This document shows positions 7,993 through 17,873 of a DNA stretch of 64,000 nt, piece after piece. Numbering within the stretch: the first letter of the stretch is position 1; every line of letters starts with the position of its first letter. The DNA is taken from contig CAZWHQ010000022.1 in the NCBI GenBank assembly GCA_964633715.1, positions 1 to 64,000 of the forward strand, written 5' to 3'. Under the pieces are notes generated by a model. It was not told where the DNA came from. It searched no databases and worked only from the letters and a program-made list of their open reading frames with translations. The position numbers and the translations under genes were made by a program. The stretch comes from JAUWVG01 sp964633715 (GTDB taxonomy: Bacteria > Acidobacteriota > Aminicenantia > Aminicenantales > Aminicenantaceae).

Positions 7993-10110
7993 ATGAAGAA
8001 GAGTTTAAAAGTCAATTTCCTCGTTTTAATCCTTTTTATCGTGTTGACTCTTTTAATGACCTATCCCACTGTGCTTAAAATGGGATCTGGTGTCAGAGAT
8101 CTCGGGGATCCTTTCCATCTTACCTGGGTTATGGCTTGGAATGTCAAAGCGATTTCACATTTAGATTTTCAGGATTATTTTAATACAAATATTTTCTTTC
8201 CATATAAAAGAACCCTTGCCTACTCGGAATTCCTCTTTCCCCAATCTATAGTGGCTTTGCCTGTCCTTCTTTTATCGGGCAATCCTATTTTTGCCTATAA
8301 TTTTATTTTTTTATTATCTTTTTTGACATCAGGATTTGGAGCATATCTGCTTGCCCGTTATTTGACCTCAAGTACTTCAGGAGGAATTTTAGCGGGGGTT
8401 ATCTACTCTTTTTCCCCTTTTATGTTTCTTCATTTAGGCCATGTGCAGATACTTGCAGCTGGAGGAATTCCCCTTGCGCTATTGTATCTCCACAAGTTTT
8501 TTATAAGTGAAAAGGTTAAACATTTACTCCTTTTTACTCTCTTCTATCTCCTTCAGGTTCTTGCGAATGGATATTATGCGATGTATCTCTCTTTTTTTGT
8601 GGGGCTTTATATCCTGCTCTATATAGTCACAAAAAATAAATTTAAAGATGGACAGTTCTGGCTAAAAATGGCTCTTTTTGTGGTTATTGTTTTGGTTGTT
8701 GTTGGGCCCTTTTTTCATCAATATCTTATATTAAAAGAAGAAATGGGATTTGTCAGACACAGCATTGGTTATTCTGCTTCTCTAACCAGTTTCTTAGCTG
8801 CACCTCCATGGAATAAAGTCTATGGGCAACTCACTTCAACTTTTCTAAGGCCGGAAGCCGCGTTGTTTCCCGGTGTTCTGGCTTTTTTGCTGGCTGCTTT
8901 TGGTTTTATACACAGTATGAAGGGGCATAACAAGTGGAAGCCTCTTGTTAGAAAATACACGATAATTTATTCTGTAATAGGGATTCTCTCGTTTTTCTTT
9001 GCATTTGGTTCCAAAGGACCATATATTCTTTTATTCAAATATGTTCCAGGTTTTAATGGTCTAAGGGCTGCCGCTCGATTTCATATATTTGTTATGCTTG
9101 CAATTGCGGTATTGGCCGCATTTGGAATGAAATCTATTTTGTCTTTCTTTCATAACAAAAAAAAGTTCACCTCTCTTGTATTTGTTCCTCTTTTTATGCT
9201 CATTCTTATGGAGTATCTATCGATACCGATTCCCCTGGAAACAATTTCTGTAAAAGAGAATATCCCTGAGGTTTACAAATGGCTAAAAGCTCAAAAGGAC
9301 GATTTTGCTCTTTTAGAACTTCCCTTACCAAAAACAGTCACAGAAAGCGCTTGGATAGAATCCCCAAGACTATATTATTCGACCTACCATTGGAAAAAAT
9401 TAGTCAACGGAAGAAGTTCCTATTTTCCTCCACTTTATTATGAATTGATGAGGAGGTGGCAGAGCGAATCCCTTAAACAAAATATCAACGACATGCAAAC
9501 TTTAGGAGTCAAATACATCATACTCCATTCATCTTTATATGAAGAGGAAGAGCTGAATACCATAATGAGTGATATCTCAAAACATAAAAAAGACATCAAG
9601 CTTGTTACACAATTAGGCGAAGCTTATGTTTATGAATTGGCACCTCTTCCTGTTGAGAAAACTGATGAAGTCTTGCCAAGTAAGTTCCAACCCATCCCCA
9701 ACACCGGATGGTCAGTGTCTTCGAATGTCAATAAAGGAAATGTTAAATATGTCCTAGATGGAGATATTTCAACGAGGTGGCACATAGGAGGTCGAGATTT
9801 TGATGTGTATTTCGAATTCGATCTAGGCCGCACCTATAACCTAAAAGGGCTCTCAATGAACTCTGGATCAAATCCTTTGCACCAACCAAGATCTTTTAGA
9901 GTTGAAGTCTCAGAAGATGGTGTTGAATGGATAGTTGCCGCACAACAGGAAAACTATCTGCAGCCTATTAATGATTTTTTGACTTCCAAAGAACTATCTC
10001 TGGACATTACCTTTCCTGCTGTCAGGGCAAGGTATATAAAGTTTATCAATACAGGAAGAAAAATCGAGGGCAGATATTGGTCTATCTATGAGATAGAATT
10101 TTTTGAATGA
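7993..10110 (+). CDS. Polytopic membrane protein with C-terminal discoidin domain
   Basis: About 705 residues. The first 410 contain roughly 11-12 hydrophobic helices, with an acidic loop after helix 1 (GVRDLGDPFHLTW) resembling GT-C or YfhO-like transferases. An exported region then follows, ending in an F5/8 type C (discoidin) domain, residues about 570-705 (VLDGDISTRWHIG, FEFDLGRTYNLKGL, FRVEVSEDGVEW). It probably transfers polyprenyl-linked sugar made by the upstream GT2 enzyme to an exported acceptor, with the discoidin domain binding carbohydrate. The ATG at 7993 is preferred over a TTG at 7981, although its SD is very close. Confidence 0.7.
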   Translation: MKKSLKVNFLVLILFIVLTLLMTYPTVLKMGSGVRDLGDPFHLTWVMAWNVKAISHLDFQDYFNTNIFFPYKRTLAYSEFLFPQSIVALPVLLLSGNPIFAYNFIFLLSFLTSGFGAYLLARYLTSSTSGGILAGVIYSFSPFMFLHLGHVQILAAGGIPLALLYLHKFFISEKVKHLLLFTLFYLLQVLANGYYAMYLSFFVGLYILLYIVTKNKFKDGQFWLKMALFVVIVLVVVGPFFHQYLILKEEMGFVRHSIGYSASLTSFLAAPPWNKVYGQLTSTFLRPEAALFPGVLAFLLAAFGFIHSMKGHNKWKPLVRKYTIIYSVIGILSFFFAFGSKGPYILLFKYVPGFNGLRAAARFHIFVMLAIAVLAAFGMKSILSFFHNKKKFTSLVFVPLFMLILMEYLSIPIPLETISVKENIPEVYKWLKAQKDDFALLELPLPKTVTESAWIESPRLYYSTYHWKKLVNGRSSYFPPLYYELMRRWQSESLKQNINDMQTLGVKYIILHSSLYEEEELNTIMSDISKHKKDIKLVTQLGEAYVYELAPLPVEKTDEVLPSKFQPIPNTGWSVSSNVNKGNVKYVLDGDISTRWHIGGRDFDVYFEFDLGRTYNLKGLSMNSGSNPLHQPRSFRVEVSEDGVEWIVAAQQENYLQPINDFLTSKELSLDITFPAVRARYIKFINTGRKIEGRYWSIYEIEFFE

Positions 10111-10250
10111 ACGATTGTGGATTATCAATCAATAAATAAGTAACCTCAATTATTTCAACCAGTTATAGATTCACTCTCTTTCCAATGGTGAGTACCAGTA
10201 CAATTCCCCTCAATTCTTAAAGATATGGCCTCTCTCATGCGAATCTTTTA

Positions 10251-10280
10251 TTGACGTGATATGCTTATTCTATATATGAT
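10251..10280 (+). promoter_or_regulatory. Candidate promoter for the S9 peptidase gene
   Basis: TTGACG (10251-10256) and TATGAT (10275-10280) are 18 bp apart in the 227-bp spacer, 57 bp upstream of the ATG at 10338. Motif match only. Confidence 0.35.
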
Positions 10281-10337
10281 TGATCATGCGAAAAAACCAA
10301 ATTCCCGGAATAAGAAATAATCATTAGGAGGAGCAAG

Positions 10338-13109
10338 ATGAAAGACAGCAAAAGGTTTATTCTATTCGTTCTTTGTGTGATTTTATTTATAGGCCTTGCC
10401 CCTGATATTAATGCCCAGTCAATCAACAAAAAGGTCTTGACAATCGATGATTATGAGAGGTGGCGGACAATAGGCGCAGTTTCCATGTCGGATAATGGCG
10501 AGTGGGTTACCTTTTCTTATATTTTTGCTGATAAGGATGACACACTCTATATAAAGAGCACCACAACTGATAAAGTCTACGAGATTCCAAGAGGCAGCCT
10601 TCCGCCTAGAGGAAGCTCATCGGCATTTTCAGATGACTCAAAATGGGCGGCCTATTTTATCGACCTTCCGGACAAAGATCAGAAAAAACTGCAGAACGAA
10701 AAAAAACCGGTCACACGTAAGGCAGAGCTGCTTAATCTGGAGACGGGTGAAAAGCTGACATGGGAAAATGTGGCTTCCTTTATTTTTTCCAAAGGCTCGG
10801 GATACCTGGCAGTCAAGAAAGCTAAAGCCGATCCGCAGTCAAAACTCAAAGGGAGTGATCTCATCCTTAGAAATCTTTCTGAGGGCTTTCATGAACTTTT
10901 CGGCCATGTCAACGAGTTCAGCTTTAATAAACCCGGAACGATGTTTGCCTACACCATCGATGCCAACGATAAGAACGGAAATGGATTATACTTAATCGAC
11001 CTTCAATCGCATGTCCGGAAACCGCTCGACAACGGAGATTTGGATTACTCCAGAATGACCTGGAACGAAAAGGGAACCGCACTTGCCGTATTAAAAGGGA
11101 AGGAAAAAGAAGGTTTCATCCATAAAGAAAATTTTCTTGTTGCTTGTACTGGGATTGGAGGAGAAAACATAAAAAAAACAGAATATGATCCTTCAAAATC
11201 TTTTGATTTTCCTAAGGATCACATCATAAGCGAAAAGGGAGCTGTGGTCTGGACGGATGACCTCAATAAAGTATTTTTTGGCATAAAAGAGCAGGAACCC
11301 AAACCTGATGAGAAAAAAGATGAAGAGAAAAAAGAGGAGGCAGAAGAACAGGCTGATGTTGATATCTGGCACTGGAACGATGACAGAATCCAGTCTGTAC
11401 AAATGGCGAGTGCAGAGAGAGACAAGAATTTCACTTATATGGGAGTCTTGATTTTAGACAACAAAAAATTCTATGAGCTGACCGATAAAAAAATGCGGAC
11501 TATTTCCCTGTCAAGAGATGGAAAATGGGGAGTGGGGCGGGATAACAGTAAATACTGGTCAGACTGGAAAGATGACATGGCCGATCTTTATCGCGTCAAT
11601 ACTGGGACAGGAGAGCGCACTCTCATATTAGAAGCTCAATACAGGACGTACGGCATTTCACCTGACAGCAAGAGTTTTCTGTACTGGAAGGACGCTCATA
11701 TCTGGCGATATGTCCTCGATTCGAACACCCATATTAACCTCACAGAAAAGGCACCTGTCAGTTTCATCAATCTAGAATCGGATTATGCCGGAGAAAAACC
11801 TCCCTATGGGATAGCAGGGTGGACCAAGGACAAAACTTACGTGATCCTTTATCATAAATATGATCTTTGGCTTCAGCCTCTCGACGGCAGTACACCAAAG
11901 AACCTGACCGAAGGATATGGGGATAAAAATGAAATTAGGTTGAGATATATTAAACTTGATAATGAAGAAAAGTTCATCGATCTTTCAAAAACAACACTTC
12001 TTTCCGCCTATGGTCAGTGGACTAAAAAGTCAGGATTTTGTGAACTTTCAAAAGGCAAAATAAAGCCGCTGATACTGGAGGACAAAAGGTTCGGGCGTGT
12101 TATTAAAGCTCAAAAATCTGACAAAGTGATGTATACGATCGAAAGTTTTACAGATTATCCAAATTATTATATCAGCGACATGACGTTTACAACCCCACAA
12201 GCAGTCACTGACGCAAATCCATGGCAAAAGGAATACAAATGGGGACACCGCATATTGTTTGATTATACAAATAATAACGGGGTGAGACTTCAGGGTACAT
12301 TAGCCATTCCAGACGACTATAAAGAGGGTCAAAAGCTGCCCATGCTTGTCAATTTTTATGAGAAAAACTCTCAAAATCTGCATCGCCATATCGCTCCGAG
12401 ATATGCATCATCTTTTGGCGGAGTTTTAATGGAGGCGGTCAGTAAGGGTTATCTCTATATGCAGCCCGATGTCCATTTTAATATTGGATCGTCCCATTCG
12501 GATATGCTCGAATGCGTAGAGGCCGCGGTTAAAAAGGTTATCGAGATGGGCTATGTCGATCCCAAACGGATTGGCTTGCACGGTCACAGCTACAGCGGTG
12601 AAGGCGCGTCTTATATCGCCACACAATCAAAGATGTTTGCAGCTGTTGCCTCAGGTGCAGGAGTGTCGAACCTTGTGGCGGATTACAATCATTTTTGGGG
12701 ATGGAATTACCAGCTCAGAGGCAGAAACGGAGCAAACGGTCATAGGTACTACTACTACGGACAGGGACGATGGGGGACCAATCCCATTGACGATTTTGAG
12801 ATCTACTGGAATGAGTCTGCGGTGGCCCATGTCAAAACAATGGATGTTCCACTTCTGCTTCTGCACGGCACAGACGATCCAACGGTTGCATTCATGGAAA
12901 ATCTGGAATTTTACAACGCGCTCAGATTTTATAAGAAGAATGTGATTTTGCTTGCCTATCCGGGAGAAGGACATGGATTGAGAAAACTCCCCAACAGGAA
13001 AGACCTCACGATCAGAATGATGCAGTTCTTCGATCACTATTTAATGGACAAACCCGCTCCCGAATGGATGACACACGGTGTCCCTTTTATTGAAAAGAAG
13101 AAAAAGTAG
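10338..13109 (+). CDS. S9 family (prolyl oligopeptidase-like) serine peptidase
   Basis: A 923-residue exported enzyme (signal cleavage near INA-Q, residue 27). Residues 30-620 are beta-propeller-like, with a highly charged Lys/Glu insert near 318-340. The C-terminal alpha/beta hydrolase domain has nucleophile Ser751 in HGHSYSGEG, Asp847 in HGTDDPTV and His879 in GEGHGL. The nucleophile elbow reads G-H-S-Y-S rather than the usual G-x-S-x-G. It likely degrades oligopeptides in the periplasm. AGGAGG lies 6 nt before the ATG. Confidence 0.85.
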   Translation: MKDSKRFILFVLCVILFIGLAPDINAQSINKKVLTIDDYERWRTIGAVSMSDNGEWVTFSYIFADKDDTLYIKSTTTDKVYEIPRGSLPPRGSSSAFSDDSKWAAYFIDLPDKDQKKLQNEKKPVTRKAELLNLETGEKLTWENVASFIFSKGSGYLAVKKAKADPQSKLKGSDLILRNLSEGFHELFGHVNEFSFNKPGTMFAYTIDANDKNGNGLYLIDLQSHVRKPLDNGDLDYSRMTWNEKGTALAVLKGKEKEGFIHKENFLVACTGIGGENIKKTEYDPSKSFDFPKDHIISEKGAVVWTDDLNKVFFGIKEQEPKPDEKKDEEKKEEAEEQADVDIWHWNDDRIQSVQMASAERDKNFTYMGVLILDNKKFYELTDKKMRTISLSRDGKWGVGRDNSKYWSDWKDDMADLYRVNTGTGERTLILEAQYRTYGISPDSKSFLYWKDAHIWRYVLDSNTHINLTEKAPVSFINLESDYAGEKPPYGIAGWTKDKTYVILYHKYDLWLQPLDGSTPKNLTEGYGDKNEIRLRYIKLDNEEKFIDLSKTTLLSAYGQWTKKSGFCELSKGKIKPLILEDKRFGRVIKAQKSDKVMYTIESFTDYPNYYISDMTFTTPQAVTDANPWQKEYKWGHRILFDYTNNNGVRLQGTLAIPDDYKEGQKLPMLVNFYEKNSQNLHRHIAPRYASSFGGVLMEAVSKGYLYMQPDVHFNIGSSHSDMLECVEAAVKKVIEMGYVDPKRIGLHGHSYSGEGASYIATQSKMFAAVASGAGVSNLVADYNHFWGWNYQLRGRNGANGHRYYYYGQGRWGTNPIDDFEIYWNESAVAHVKTMDVPLLLLHGTDDPTVAFMENLEFYNALRFYKKNVILLAYPGEGHGLRKLPNRKDLTIRMMQFFDHYLMDKPAPEWMTHGVPFIEKKKK

Positions 13110-13116
13110 TTGGACT

Positions 13117-13142
13117 AAAAACTGCTTAGCGGCTTTCTAAGC
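13117..13142 (-). terminator. Possible terminator of the PQQ-propeller gene
   Basis: GCTTAG (13124-13129) and CTAAGC (13137-13142) form a 6-bp stem with a 7-nt loop. Read on the minus strand it is followed by two bases and TTTTT. The stop codon lies inside the stem, and the S9 gene ends convergently 7 bp away. Confidence 0.35.
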
Positions 13143-14577
13143 CAAAGCAGTATAGTGTCTTAACCGTCCGCAGGTATATTTTTCCATCCGCAATGGCGGG
13201 CGTGGCGTAACACTGCTCATTGAGGCTGTTCTGTGCCAGAATGTCGAGGCTTCCATCCGGTTTAATCACAGTGACAATTCCTCTTAAGCTGATGATAAAT
13301 ACTTTGTCATCAGCCGCAACCAGCGAGCTGTAGAAGTGGGAGCCAGCCTTCTGTATGCGTCCCTGGGCTAAAACATCACCGTTTTCCGGTCTAAAAGTGG
13401 TGACTGTGCCACCGTCATTGATCATATAGAGGATGTTTTTGTACAGCAGGGGAGAGGGGAGTTGAGGCACAGAACGGCGGTAGTGCCAAACCAAGTTATT
13501 TGCGCTCATGTCCCCCTGTCCGCCCAGGCGGATGGCGAGCATTCCATTCAAACTGGCTAAAGCAGCCTGAAAAAAATTCCAGTCTTCGGCATCGAGGGCG
13601 CCGTCATGTTTGAGGTCCACAAAACTAAAGTATCCGTAGGGTTCACTATCAGGGAGTTCGTCCTTTTTGAGCCGGCCGTCTTTATCTTTATCGTATTGGG
13701 TCAGGGCCAAATTGAAATTGGGTATTTCGACCTGGTTTTCCGGCTGATTGAGTTGAGAAGCATATCCGTTGATGTAGAGAATGCCACTTTGAATGACCGG
13801 AACGGACTTCATCTCAAACGCCAGTCCTCCCACCCACCAGATTTTTCGACCAGTTTCTGCCGAATAGGAAGTGAGTAGAAAAGATCCGGGAACCAATATC
13901 TGTGTGCCTTGTCCGTCCGGATTATAGGTTATGGGAGTGGAGTGTCCGCTGATAGCTTCGGGTCTCTCTGTCTTCCATACCTCTTTGCCTGAGTTTTTAT
14001 TGACCGCGAGGATGAAAGAATTTGTCTGCTGGTCACAGACAAGAACAACCTTGTCGTTTGCCAGAATTGGAGATGCCCCCATTCCATACATGTTGTCAAA
14101 AGGACCAAGGGGAAATCGCCAAAGTTCTTTTCCCGCGATGTCATAAGCAAGGAGGCCGAAGTCCGGGAAAAAGACGTATACATTCTCTCCGTCTGTCACA
14201 GGGGATGGCGAGGCTGGATTGTTGCGGTTGTCGAGTTTTTCTTTTCGCGGTCTTGGGGCTTTCTTCTGCCAGATAATGTGGCCGTCTTGACGGCTGAGGC
14301 AGATGGTCAACAGGGATTCCCCATCAACAGCGGTCAGGAAAATGAAGTTTTCCGTCAGTACGGGTGATGAATGGCCCTCAGGGAGAGAGATTTTCCAAAT
14401 CACGTTTTTGTCCGGCCCGAACTCTAGAGGCAGGCCTGTAGTTTCACCAATTCCACATCCGTTAAGCCCTCTGAACTGCGGCCATACCAAGGTTTCTGTT
14501 TTGGCATCTGTCGTTATCGTCAAAAAAAGAATGAGAGAAATTGTGTCAAAAACAGCTCTTTTTAAATTCTTTTTCAT
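13126..14577 (-). CDS. PQQ-like beta-propeller protein with inserted EF-hand pair
   Basis: A 483-residue exported protein. It contains repeated PQQ-propeller strands (AYDIAGKELWRFPLG, LAVNKNSGKEVWKT, SYSAETGRKIWWVGG, TFRPENGDVL). Two EF-hand-like calcium loops (DKDKDGRLKKDE and DLKHDGALDAED) interrupt the propeller near residues 295-340. Such proteins are common in Planctomycetes and Acidobacteriota; PQQ binding itself is not evident and a scaffold role is possible. The start is taken at the second ATG (14577) because AAGGAG abuts the first ATG and lies 6 nt before the second. Confidence 0.8.
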   Translation of the reverse strand: MKKNLKRAVFDTISLILFLTITTDAKTETLVWPQFRGLNGCGIGETTGLPLEFGPDKNVIWKISLPEGHSSPVLTENFIFLTAVDGESLLTICLSRQDGHIIWQKKAPRPRKEKLDNRNNPASPSPVTDGENVYVFFPDFGLLAYDIAGKELWRFPLGPFDNMYGMGASPILANDKVVLVCDQQTNSFILAVNKNSGKEVWKTERPEAISGHSTPITYNPDGQGTQILVPGSFLLTSYSAETGRKIWWVGGLAFEMKSVPVIQSGILYINGYASQLNQPENQVEIPNFNLALTQYDKDKDGRLKKDELPDSEPYGYFSFVDLKHDGALDAEDWNFFQAALASLNGMLAIRLGGQGDMSANNLVWHYRRSVPQLPSPLLYKNILYMINDGGTVTTFRPENGDVLAQGRIQKAGSHFYSSLVAADDKVFIISLRGIVTVIKPDGSLDILAQNSLNEQCYATPAIADGKIYLRTVKTLYCFGLESR

Positions 14578-14718
14578 CTGCATCTCCTTTTGTTTCCAGC
14601 ATTATTATAGCCCTGGCTGGATTATTTTTCCAATTCCAGATATTTCTTTACTTAGCTTGCTTTTTTAAATATATTTTAAGTTCTTCGTGATCGAAAATCG
14701 TAAGTTTAGGAGGTTAAT

Positions 14719-17532
14719 ATGAAATCACGATTTAGGGTCATTTTTATATTCATAGTGGCAGCGTTTTTTGTGCTGTCTTCCTGCGCACCAAAGGCAGAAA
14801 AACTTGAGATTCCCTATGAAAAATACACTTTAGATAACGGCCTTGAGGTTATTCTTCACCAGGACAAGTCCGATCCCATCGTGGCTGTGGCGCTGCAGTA
14901 CCATGTGGGTTCCAACCGTGAGGAGATGGGACGTACAGGGTTCGCACACCTTTTTGAGCACATGATGTTCCAGGAATCACAGCATGTGGGGCAGGACCAG
15001 TTTTTCCGGAAAATCCAGGAAGCCGGCGGTATGCTCAATGGAGGGACCGGTAATGACGGGACCACATATTATGAGGTGGTACCGAAGAACGCGCTGGAGA
15101 TGGTTTTGTGGCTGGAATCTGACAGGCTGGGTTTTCTGGGAAGTACGATCACACAGGAGGCGTTTGTCAACCAGCAGGGCGTTGTCAAAAACGAAAAGCG
15201 CCAGGTCGTGGACAACCGCCCCTACGGCCACACAAGTTATGTGATTGGCAACCTCCTTTATCCTGAAGGGCACCCTTACAGCCATACGGTTATCGGGTCC
15301 ATGGAGGACCTGACCAATGCAACACTGAGAGACGTCGTTGATTTCCATGACAAATGGTACACACCCAAGAACTGCACTCTCGTTGTGGCCGGGGACTACG
15401 ACAAAGCCCAGACGCAGGAATGGATCGAAAAATATTTCGGTGAGATCAATGGCGGTGCCGATGTGACCGATCCTCTTGACTACTATGTCACTCTAGATGC
15501 GCCCAAACTGGCCTATCATGAGGACAATTTCGCCAAATCACCTGAGCTCAATATGGTCTTCCCCACGGTGGACGAGTATCACGAGGATTCCTACGCGTTG
15601 TCCTTTTTTGGTCAGCTGTTCTCATACGGGAAAAAGGCTCCCCTTTACAAGGTGTTTGTGGAAGAAAAGAAATTGGCGCCTTCTGTGTCCGGTTATCAGT
15701 CAAGCCTAGAGATAACCGGTGAGTTTCGCATTCGCATCCAAACATTCCCGAATGTAGATCTGGATGATGTAAAAGCCGCCATTTTTGAGACTTTTGAGAG
15801 ATTCGAAAAAGACTCCTTCACGGATCAAGATGTCGAGAGGATCAAAGCCGGGATCGAAACCCAGTTTTATGGGGCACTTTCCAGTGTTCTCGGCAAGGCC
15901 TTTCAGCTGGCCAGCTACAATGAGTACGCCGGTTCACCTAGTTATCTGACACAAGACCTGGAAAATCTGAAGGCTGTAACCAAGGACGACATACTCCGTG
16001 TGTATGAAAAATACATCAAGGATAAACCCTATATTTTGACTAGCTTCGTTCCCAAGGGACAATTAGAGCTTACCGTGGAGGGATCGGAAAAGGCCGATGT
16101 GGTGGAAGAGGCAATCACAGGGGAGGAAATGACGGCAGAAGCGCCAGTTGAAGATTTTAGGGTTGAGCCAATCCCGAGTTCCTTTGACCGGAATATAGAG
16201 CCTGAAAAAGGTCCTGATCCCGAGATCACCCTGCCTACGGTCTGGCAGGGAAAGCTGGATAACGGAATTGAGGTTCTCGGAATCGAGCACACAGAACTTC
16301 CTTTGGTCCAGTTCTCTTTAGCCATAAGGGGCGGAATGCTTCTGGATGATATCGATAAGGTTGGAGTCGCACAGCTTGTGGGCCAGTTGATGAATGAAGG
16401 CACGGCCAATAAAACTCCCATTGAACTTGAAGAAGCGATCGATGATCTGGGTGCGTCGATCTATATATCGGCAGGGCGGGAGTCGATGGCCCTCCGCGTC
16501 AACTGCCTTAAATCCAAATTCGCCGACGCTTACAAACTGGCTGAGGAGATTCTTTTTGAGCCGCGCTGGGATGAAAAGGAATTCGCGCGGTTGAAACAGC
16601 AGACCCTGGAAAACATCAACCGCAGCAAGGCCAACCCCAATGCAATAGCGAGTGAGGTTTTCAACAAGCTGGTCTACGGGGAGGATCACATTTTCAGCCG
16701 TCCGACATCAGGAACAAAAGAGTCGGTCGAAGCCATTACGATCGATGATCTCAAAGATTACTATGCAGCGAATTTTTCGCCTACGGTGGCGTTTCTCACT
16801 GTTGTTGGGGATATCGGCGAGGAAAAGGCTATGGCGACATTTGGAACCCTTGCGGAAAAATGGAATCCCAAGGATGTTGAAATTCCTGCCTATCCGGTGC
16901 CTGAGCCCAGGGAAAAGGCCGAAGTGTTTTTTGTGGATGTTCCCGATGCCAAACAGTCGGTCATTCAAATAGGTAATCTGGGTTTGACAGCGCTGGATCC
17001 GGATTTTTATCCTGCCTTTGTGATGAACTACAAGCTGGGTGGAAGTTTTAATGGATTTGTGAATTTGGTTCTGAGAGAAGAAAAGGGTTACACTTACGGA
17101 GCTAGCACAGGTTTCAGCGGGTCGTCCGTGCCCGGGACTTTTACGGCATCCTCTTCCGTGCAGTCGCGAGTAACACTCGAGTCCGTGCAGATTTTTAAGG
17201 ATCTGATGACCATGTACAGGGACGGTATTTCAGATGAAGATATGGCGTTTACAAAGAGTGCGCTCATCAAATCCAATGCTTCCCGTTTTGAAACACTGGG
17301 CGGTTTGATGGGTATGTTGAACACCATTGCGTCCTATGATTATCCGGTCGATTACATCAAGAAACAGGAAGAAATTGTCAAGAATATGACGATTGAGGCC
17401 CACAAGGAGCTGGCGCAGAAATATCTACATCCGGAAAAGATGGTCTATCTGGTTGTCGGTGATGCCAAAACTCAGTTTGAACAACTCGAACAGCTCGGAT
17501 TGGGCAAACCTATTCTGATCGAAAATAAATAA
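14719..17532 (+). CDS. Full-length two-domain M16 metallopeptidase lipoprotein
   Basis: A 937-residue protein with a lipoprotein signal (SSC-A, Cys22). The N-terminal M16 half carries HLFEH at residues 77-81. An acidic linker at about 455-510 (TGEEMTAEAPVEDF) leads to a second M16 half without the zinc motif but with REEKGYTYGASTGF, the substrate-binding Arg/Tyr segment. It is therefore the fused counterpart of the split pair at 2224-4927 and likely degrades peptides at the membrane surface. A strong SD (AGGAGG) precedes the ATG. It appears to be a single-gene unit. Confidence 0.9.
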   Translation: MKSRFRVIFIFIVAAFFVLSSCAPKAEKLEIPYEKYTLDNGLEVILHQDKSDPIVAVALQYHVGSNREEMGRTGFAHLFEHMMFQESQHVGQDQFFRKIQEAGGMLNGGTGNDGTTYYEVVPKNALEMVLWLESDRLGFLGSTITQEAFVNQQGVVKNEKRQVVDNRPYGHTSYVIGNLLYPEGHPYSHTVIGSMEDLTNATLRDVVDFHDKWYTPKNCTLVVAGDYDKAQTQEWIEKYFGEINGGADVTDPLDYYVTLDAPKLAYHEDNFAKSPELNMVFPTVDEYHEDSYALSFFGQLFSYGKKAPLYKVFVEEKKLAPSVSGYQSSLEITGEFRIRIQTFPNVDLDDVKAAIFETFERFEKDSFTDQDVERIKAGIETQFYGALSSVLGKAFQLASYNEYAGSPSYLTQDLENLKAVTKDDILRVYEKYIKDKPYILTSFVPKGQLELTVEGSEKADVVEEAITGEEMTAEAPVEDFRVEPIPSSFDRNIEPEKGPDPEITLPTVWQGKLDNGIEVLGIEHTELPLVQFSLAIRGGMLLDDIDKVGVAQLVGQLMNEGTANKTPIELEEAIDDLGASIYISAGRESMALRVNCLKSKFADAYKLAEEILFEPRWDEKEFARLKQQTLENINRSKANPNAIASEVFNKLVYGEDHIFSRPTSGTKESVEAITIDDLKDYYAANFSPTVAFLTVVGDIGEEKAMATFGTLAEKWNPKDVEIPAYPVPEPREKAEVFFVDVPDAKQSVIQIGNLGLTALDPDFYPAFVMNYKLGGSFNGFVNLVLREEKGYTYGASTGFSGSSVPGTFTASSSVQSRVTLESVQIFKDLMTMYRDGISDEDMAFTKSALIKSNASRFETLGGLMGMLNTIASYDYPVDYIKKQEEIVKNMTIEAHKELAQKYLHPEKMVYLVVGDAKTQFEQLEQLGLGKPILIENK

Positions 17533-17873
17533 ATGCAGTTGAAGCTCTTTCTGTAAGAATGCAGTCCTGACATAATATTCGTTAAGAACCGGACGGCGAG
17601 ACTTTGGAAAAGCGGTCTTCATATCTGGTGAAACTCGAATCCTTAAGATATATAGATGATAGATGAATTCGTAGACCGAGTTCTTAAAACCCTGCGGCCA
17701 AGCGTTTATTGCCCTTGTCAATAATGCCTTTCACCAATGCCTTTCACCTTAATTCTAGCCTGTATGAACAAAAAAACCCACTCTAAGTTTTGGAATCATT
17801 TGATTTTATAATTTCTTATCCTTATGATAGGAAAAAAGTGATTTAGAGAATTGAATACATATAGGAGTTATCA
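17533..17873. other. Intergenic region with no recognised gene
   Basis: A 341-bp spacer between the M16 gene and the secreted kinase-like gene. The only visible structure is a perfect 13-bp tandem duplication (17723-17748) and AT-rich sequence just before the next gene. No convincing ORF, terminator or RNA was seen. Confidence 0.5.
17723..17748. repeat. Perfect 13-bp tandem duplication
   Basis: AATGCCTTTCACC occurs twice back to back (17723-17735 and 17736-17748) in noncoding DNA. It may be slippage, or a two-site operator for the downstream gene; neither is shown. Confidence 0.7.
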
